From Pseudomonadota bacterium (GTDB taxonomy: Bacteria; Pseudomonadota; Alphaproteobacteria; Sphingomonadales; Sphingomonadaceae), in contig JAEWKG010000033.1 in the NCBI GenBank assembly GCA_023386135.1, forward strand, positions 1-20,745: a stretch of 20,745 bases of DNA. Direction: 5' to 3'. Below, piece after piece: positions 18,408 to 20,745 of the stretch. Each line of letters begins with the position of its first letter. The stretch's first letter is position 1. Position numbers and translations under genes: made by a program. The notes beneath the pieces were generated by a model, which saw nothing but the letters and a program-made list of their open reading frames with translations, had not been told where the DNA came from and did no database searches.

Positions 18408-18435
18408 GAATTGCAATTGCGAACTTGCGCAATTC
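18408..18435. promoter_or_regulatory. Nested palindrome, candidate operator between divergent genes
   Basis: Outer arms GAATTGC (18408-18414) and GCAATTC (18429-18435) are exact inverted copies. A second, inner pair, ATTGCG (18416-18421) and CGCAAT (18428-18433), is also exact with a 6-bp gap. The stretch is AT-richer than its surroundings and lies in the 143-bp gap between the barrel-cytochrome operon and the DUF4331 operon. A dimeric regulator could control both directions from here. No clear -35/-10 pair was found beside it; the rest of the gap shows no gene. Confidence 0.45.
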
Positions 18436-18485
18436 GCCGATGCAGGGAGAATAGCCCAAACATAAGGTCGCGCGTAGAGTCGGTC

Positions 18486-18492
18486 AGGGGAG
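18486..18492 (+). promoter_or_regulatory. Ribosome-binding site of the DUF4331 gene
   Basis: AGGGGAG lies nine bases before ATG 18502 and supports that start. It also argues against extending the divergent barrel gene upstream to 18523, which would overlap this start. Confidence 0.6.
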
Positions 18493-18501
18493 ACACGACG
18501 C

Positions 18502-19167
18502 ATGCGAGCGTGGGCATTATCATTGATCGGTGGCGGCGCGCTGGCCGCGGCGACCGGGGCGGCGTTGCTGTTACCCGGCGCGGCGAATCGGGCCGCCGAT
18601 CACCTCGACCCGCCGACGCGGACCGATCCTGCGTTCGACACCACGCCCGATATCCCGGCCGACATCGCCGATGTGTTCGCGTGGTACGCGGACGACACGG
18701 TCAAGTTGGCGCTGACTTTCGCCGGGCCGAGCTTCGGGACCCAGCCGGCCTATTACGACCGCGACGTGCTCTACAAGATCCTCGTCTCGACCGCGCCGCC
18801 CGACGATACGCCGGAGTACACCATCAAAGTGCGCTTCGGCCCTGGCGCGAAGGCGAACGAATACGGTGTGCGATTCGAGGGCATTCCCGGCGTCACCGGC
18901 ACGATCGAAGGGCCGGTCGAAACCGTGCTGGAGAAGGACGGCGTCAAGGCCAAGGCCGGGCTGTTCGACGATCCGTTCTACTTCGACCTGTTGGGTTTCC
19001 GCGAGTCGCGCTCGACCGGGTCGATCCGCTTCAACAACCAGCGCAGCTTCTTCACCGGGCAGAACGATACCGCGTTCATCATGGAAATCCCGCGCAGCCG
19101 CTTCGCCGGCGGCAACGGCAAGCTGAGCGTCTGGGCCACGGCCTCGCGGTTCGGAGGGCAGAAGTGA
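18502..19167 (+). CDS. DUF4331 family protein, N-terminal-type half
   Basis: A 221-residue exported or anchored protein. The hydrophobic N-terminus (ALSLIGGGALAAATGAALLLPGAA) is followed by the family opening AADHLDPPTRTDP, DIPADIADVFAWY, LALTFAGPSF and DRDVLYKILV. It ends with NDTAFIMEIPRSRF and LSVWATASR, blocks that sit near the middle of full-length DUF4331 proteins, which are often 400-500 residues as I recall. The usual later blocks are missing here but appear in the next gene, which starts on this gene's stop (TGATG). The molecular function of DUF4331 is unknown. It is divergent from the barrel-cytochrome operon and shares the palindromic control region. Confidence 0.82.
   Translation: MRAWALSLIGGGALAAATGAALLLPGAANRAADHLDPPTRTDPAFDTTPDIPADIADVFAWYADDTVKLALTFAGPSFGTQPAYYDRDVLYKILVSTAPPDDTPEYTIKVRFGPGAKANEYGVRFEGIPGVTGTIEGPVETVLEKDGVKAKAGLFDDPFYFDLLGFRESRSTGSIRFNNQRSFFTGQNDTAFIMEIPRSRFAGGNGKLSVWATASRFGGQK
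19153..19158 (+). promoter_or_regulatory. Ribosome-binding site of the lipoprotein gene
   Basis: GGAGGG lies inside the end of the DUF4331 gene, eight bases before ATG 19167, supporting that start and co-translation through the TGATG overlap. Confidence 0.55.
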
Positions 19168-19871
19168 TGCGCAAGTTCACGCTCATGCTGTCGCTCGCCC
19201 CGGTCGCGCTGCTTGCCGCGTGCGGTGGGGGCGGCAGTCCCGCGCCGACCGCCACGCCTACGCCCACCCCGGTGTCGACCGGCGGTGGAGGCGGGCAGAC
19301 CACCTTCGCCTACGACGTGGAGCCCTGTTACACGCAGATCGTCCCCGGCACCGGCGGTCTCAGCGTGCGCCAGCTGATCGTGCCCGACACGCTCAAACTC
19401 GACCTGTCCCTACCGGCCGGCTTTCCCAACGGGCGCGACCTCGACGATCCAGTGGTCGACATTAGCCTGGCGATGTTCTTCCTCGACCTGACCAAGTCGG
19501 GCCAGAGCTTGCGGACTTTCGCCAACCTGCCGCTCAACCCGGGCGGCAACGACGTGCCCTATCTGACGACGTTCCCGTATCTGGCCCCGGCCCAGGGCGG
19601 GGCGACGCTGGCGGCGACGACCGGCACGCAGTTCGATTTCCGGACCGACGCCGATTCGGCGTATGTTCAGGTCGATCGCATGGGCAATCCCGTGATCGCC
19701 ACCGCGCTGATCGGCTCGTCGCTCAAGAATCCCTACAACGATGGCAGCCCGACGACCGACGTCTCGGGTACTTTCATCCCCGACGAGAAGACCCAGCTGA
19801 CCAACCTGATGAACTCGCTGGGCGACGATCTGACTAACATCCAGCTGGACGTCTGCGCCAAGAAGGTCTGA
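19167..19871 (+). CDS. DUF4331-like lipoprotein
   Basis: A 234-residue protein with a lipoprotein signal: basic MRK, a hydrophobic stretch and lipobox LLAAC with Cys19 as the lipid site. A Gly-rich and Pro/Thr-rich linker (PTATPTPTPV) runs to about residue 45. The body carries blocks of the C-terminal half of DUF4331: GFPNGRDLDDPVVDISL, then PYLTTFPYLAP, then VDRMGNPVIATALIG and NPYND. In the DUF4331 proteins I remember, the RxGNP block comes before the FPNGR block, so the order here appears swapped. It is coupled to the DUF4331 gene by a one-base overlap; the two products may assemble into a complete fold. Being lipidated, it is probably at the outer membrane facing the periplasm, or at the surface. 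The function is unknown. Confidence 0.78.
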   Translation: MRKFTLMLSLAPVALLAACGGGGSPAPTATPTPTPVSTGGGGGQTTFAYDVEPCYTQIVPGTGGLSVRQLIVPDTLKLDLSLPAGFPNGRDLDDPVVDISLAMFFLDLTKSGQSLRTFANLPLNPGGNDVPYLTTFPYLAPAQGGATLAATTGTQFDFRTDADSAYVQVDRMGNPVIATALIGSSLKNPYNDGSPTTDVSGTFIPDEKTQLTNLMNSLGDDLTNIQLDVCAKKV

Positions 19872-19872
19872 C

Positions 19873-20745
19873 CTACTTGCCCTCGCAGACGTTCTGTTCG
19901 TTCGTGTCGAGGAACGGCGCGAACGGGCAGTTGACGTAGCGCAAGCGCACCCCGGCGCCGACCGGGATGACGATCTTGTCCGCCCGGATATCGACCGGCG
20001 CATTGCCGATCGAACCGACCCGCGCGCCGCCGTTGTGCGCGCCCAGGAAGCTGATCATGTCATCCTGGTCGATCCCGTCGCCCGAGACTCCGATCGCGCC
20101 GACCAGCGTATTGCCGCGGTAGATCGGCACCCCGCCGGAGAAGATCTGCATCCCGTTGGCGAGCCGCCGCTGGCCGTTGGGTGCAGGCGGAATCTGGGTG
20201 CATTGCTGCGGAGTGTCGTTGAACGGCGCGCCCTGCACGAACAGCGCGTGCTGTAAGAGGTTCGACTTCACCAGTGCGATCTGCAAGCCCGTTGCAAACG
20301 GGTTGAAATCCTCGATCGGCCGCCCGAATGGGCCTTCGGAGCGCGCCGCCTCGCCGTCGGGGAAGTGCGGGCGGCTGATATTGCCGATCGATCGCGCGCC
20401 GAACGCGGTCTTGCCGGTGAACACATTGGGGTCATTGAAGAACACCCGCGCGCGCTGGAGGAACTCGGCGATCTCGGCGTCGGGATCGTCGAGCAGCTGC
20501 TGCGCCGCCACGGGATTGGAGAAGAACGCCACCGTGCGCGCCTTCTGCAGCGATACGTCGGTGCCGAAGATCGGCGCATCGGGGGCGCGCACCACGCCGA
20601 GCACATTGCCGTAGGTATCGACCATCGAGATCGTCACCTGCGCGCGGCTGTCGAGCGGGCGGCGGATCTGTCCGCGCGCGCGGCTCATGACGCGGTACGC
20701 TTCCTCCAGCACCGCGCGCGATTCGTCGGCCGAGAGCGGCTGGCC
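19873..20745 (-). CDS. GlcG/HbpS-like haem-degrading-family protein (5' end cut by right edge)
   Basis: 290 residues are visible, ending at TAG 19873-19875, one base from the convergent lipoprotein stop. The reading frame stays open to the window edge (preceding residues read GQPLSADESRAVLEEA), so the start is outside; GTG at 20712 is internal. The GlcG/HbpS fold is recognisable from ISMVDTYGNVLGVVRAPDA, a helix LQKARTVAFFSNP, and the closing GGVPIYRGNTLVGAIGVSGDGIDQDD. Family members bind haem or corrinoid, or accompany oxidoreductases. This copy is longer than the usual 130-150 residues: it has a large insert between the KA helix and the GGVPI block and a C-terminal extension with two cysteines (VNCPF, NVCEGK). 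Extra cysteines suggest an exported, disulfide-bonded form, but the signal region is not in view. Confidence 0.8.
   Translation of the reverse strand, partial: GQPLSADESRAVLEEAYRVMSRARGQIRRPLDSRAQVTISMVDTYGNVLGVVRAPDAPIFGTDVSLQKARTVAFFSNPVAAQQLLDDPDAEIAEFLQRARVFFNDPNVFTGKTAFGARSIGNISRPHFPDGEAARSEGPFGRPIEDFNPFATGLQIALVKSNLLQHALFVQGAPFNDTPQQCTQIPPAPNGQRRLANGMQIFSGGVPIYRGNTLVGAIGVSGDGIDQDDMISFLGAHNGGARVGSIGNAPVDIRADKIVIPVGAGVRLRYVNCPFAPFLDTNEQNVCEGK

Noticed and set aside
18359..18523. Extension of the barrel gene to an upstream start at 18523
   Set aside because: It would run over the start of the divergent DUF4331 gene and its ribosome-binding site, and the added residues do not look like a signal peptide. 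ATG 18463 cannot be fully excluded.

Overview
The window is about 20.7 kb of GC-rich, tightly packed bacterial DNA. Gene order and protein style suggest an alphaproteobacterium, most likely a sphingomonad (Erythrobacter/Novosphingobium-like). The reasons are the 650-residue FtsH with its Gly/Pro-rich N-terminus, the DUF3604 / PpiC / HupE-UreJ cassette, and a palindromic intergenic repeat with arms of the CGTCATCCCCGCGAA type. This assignment is recalled, not searched. No tRNA, rRNA, CRISPR array, transposase or phage gene is visible.

Layout. (1) 1-3231, plus strand: the 3' part of a DUF3604 gene, then a membrane-anchored PpiC-type isomerase and a HupE/UreJ-family membrane protein, joined by two 4-bp GTGA overlaps. 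(2) 3247-5257: a possible promoter and ftsH. (3) 5305-5416: an imperfect inverted-repeat element between convergent genes. (4) 5436-6347, minus strand: a TPR protein resembling the periplasmic half of CcmI/CycH, a c-type cytochrome maturation factor. (5) 6440-12459, plus strand: a four-gene operon. It encodes a fusion of an FAD/NAD(P) oxidoreductase, two cyclic-nucleotide-binding domains and a four-cluster ferredoxin; a five-helix di-haem cytochrome b; a fusion of an FHA domain, one membrane helix and a ten-haem cytochrome c; and a CpdA/GpdQ-type metallophosphodiesterase. (6) 18358-12489, minus strand, convergent: an outer-membrane beta-barrel gene overlapping by one base with a 1336-residue multihaem cytochrome c that ends in LVIVD-type propeller repeats. 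(7) 18502-19871, plus strand, divergent from the barrel gene: a DUF4331 protein and a lipoprotein that also looks DUF4331-derived. (8) 19873-20745, minus strand: a GlcG/HbpS-like protein cut by the right edge.

How it may work together. Regions 5 and 6 read as one trans-envelope electron conduit. Cytoplasmic flavin and Fe-S clusters would pass electrons to b haems in the inner membrane, then to a membrane-tethered periplasmic decahaem cytochrome, then to an outer-membrane barrel with its own 9-10-haem partner. Signalling domains are built into the electron carriers: two apparently intact cNMP pockets on the oxidoreductase, an FHA (phosphothreonine-reader) domain on the cytoplasmic side of the decahaem protein, and a cAMP-phosphodiesterase-like enzyme as the last gene of the operon. 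I infer a respiratory or extracellular electron-transfer chain gated by cyclic nucleotides and Ser/Thr phosphorylation. I know of no described system with this combination. The donor, the acceptor and the direction of flow cannot be read from the sequence.
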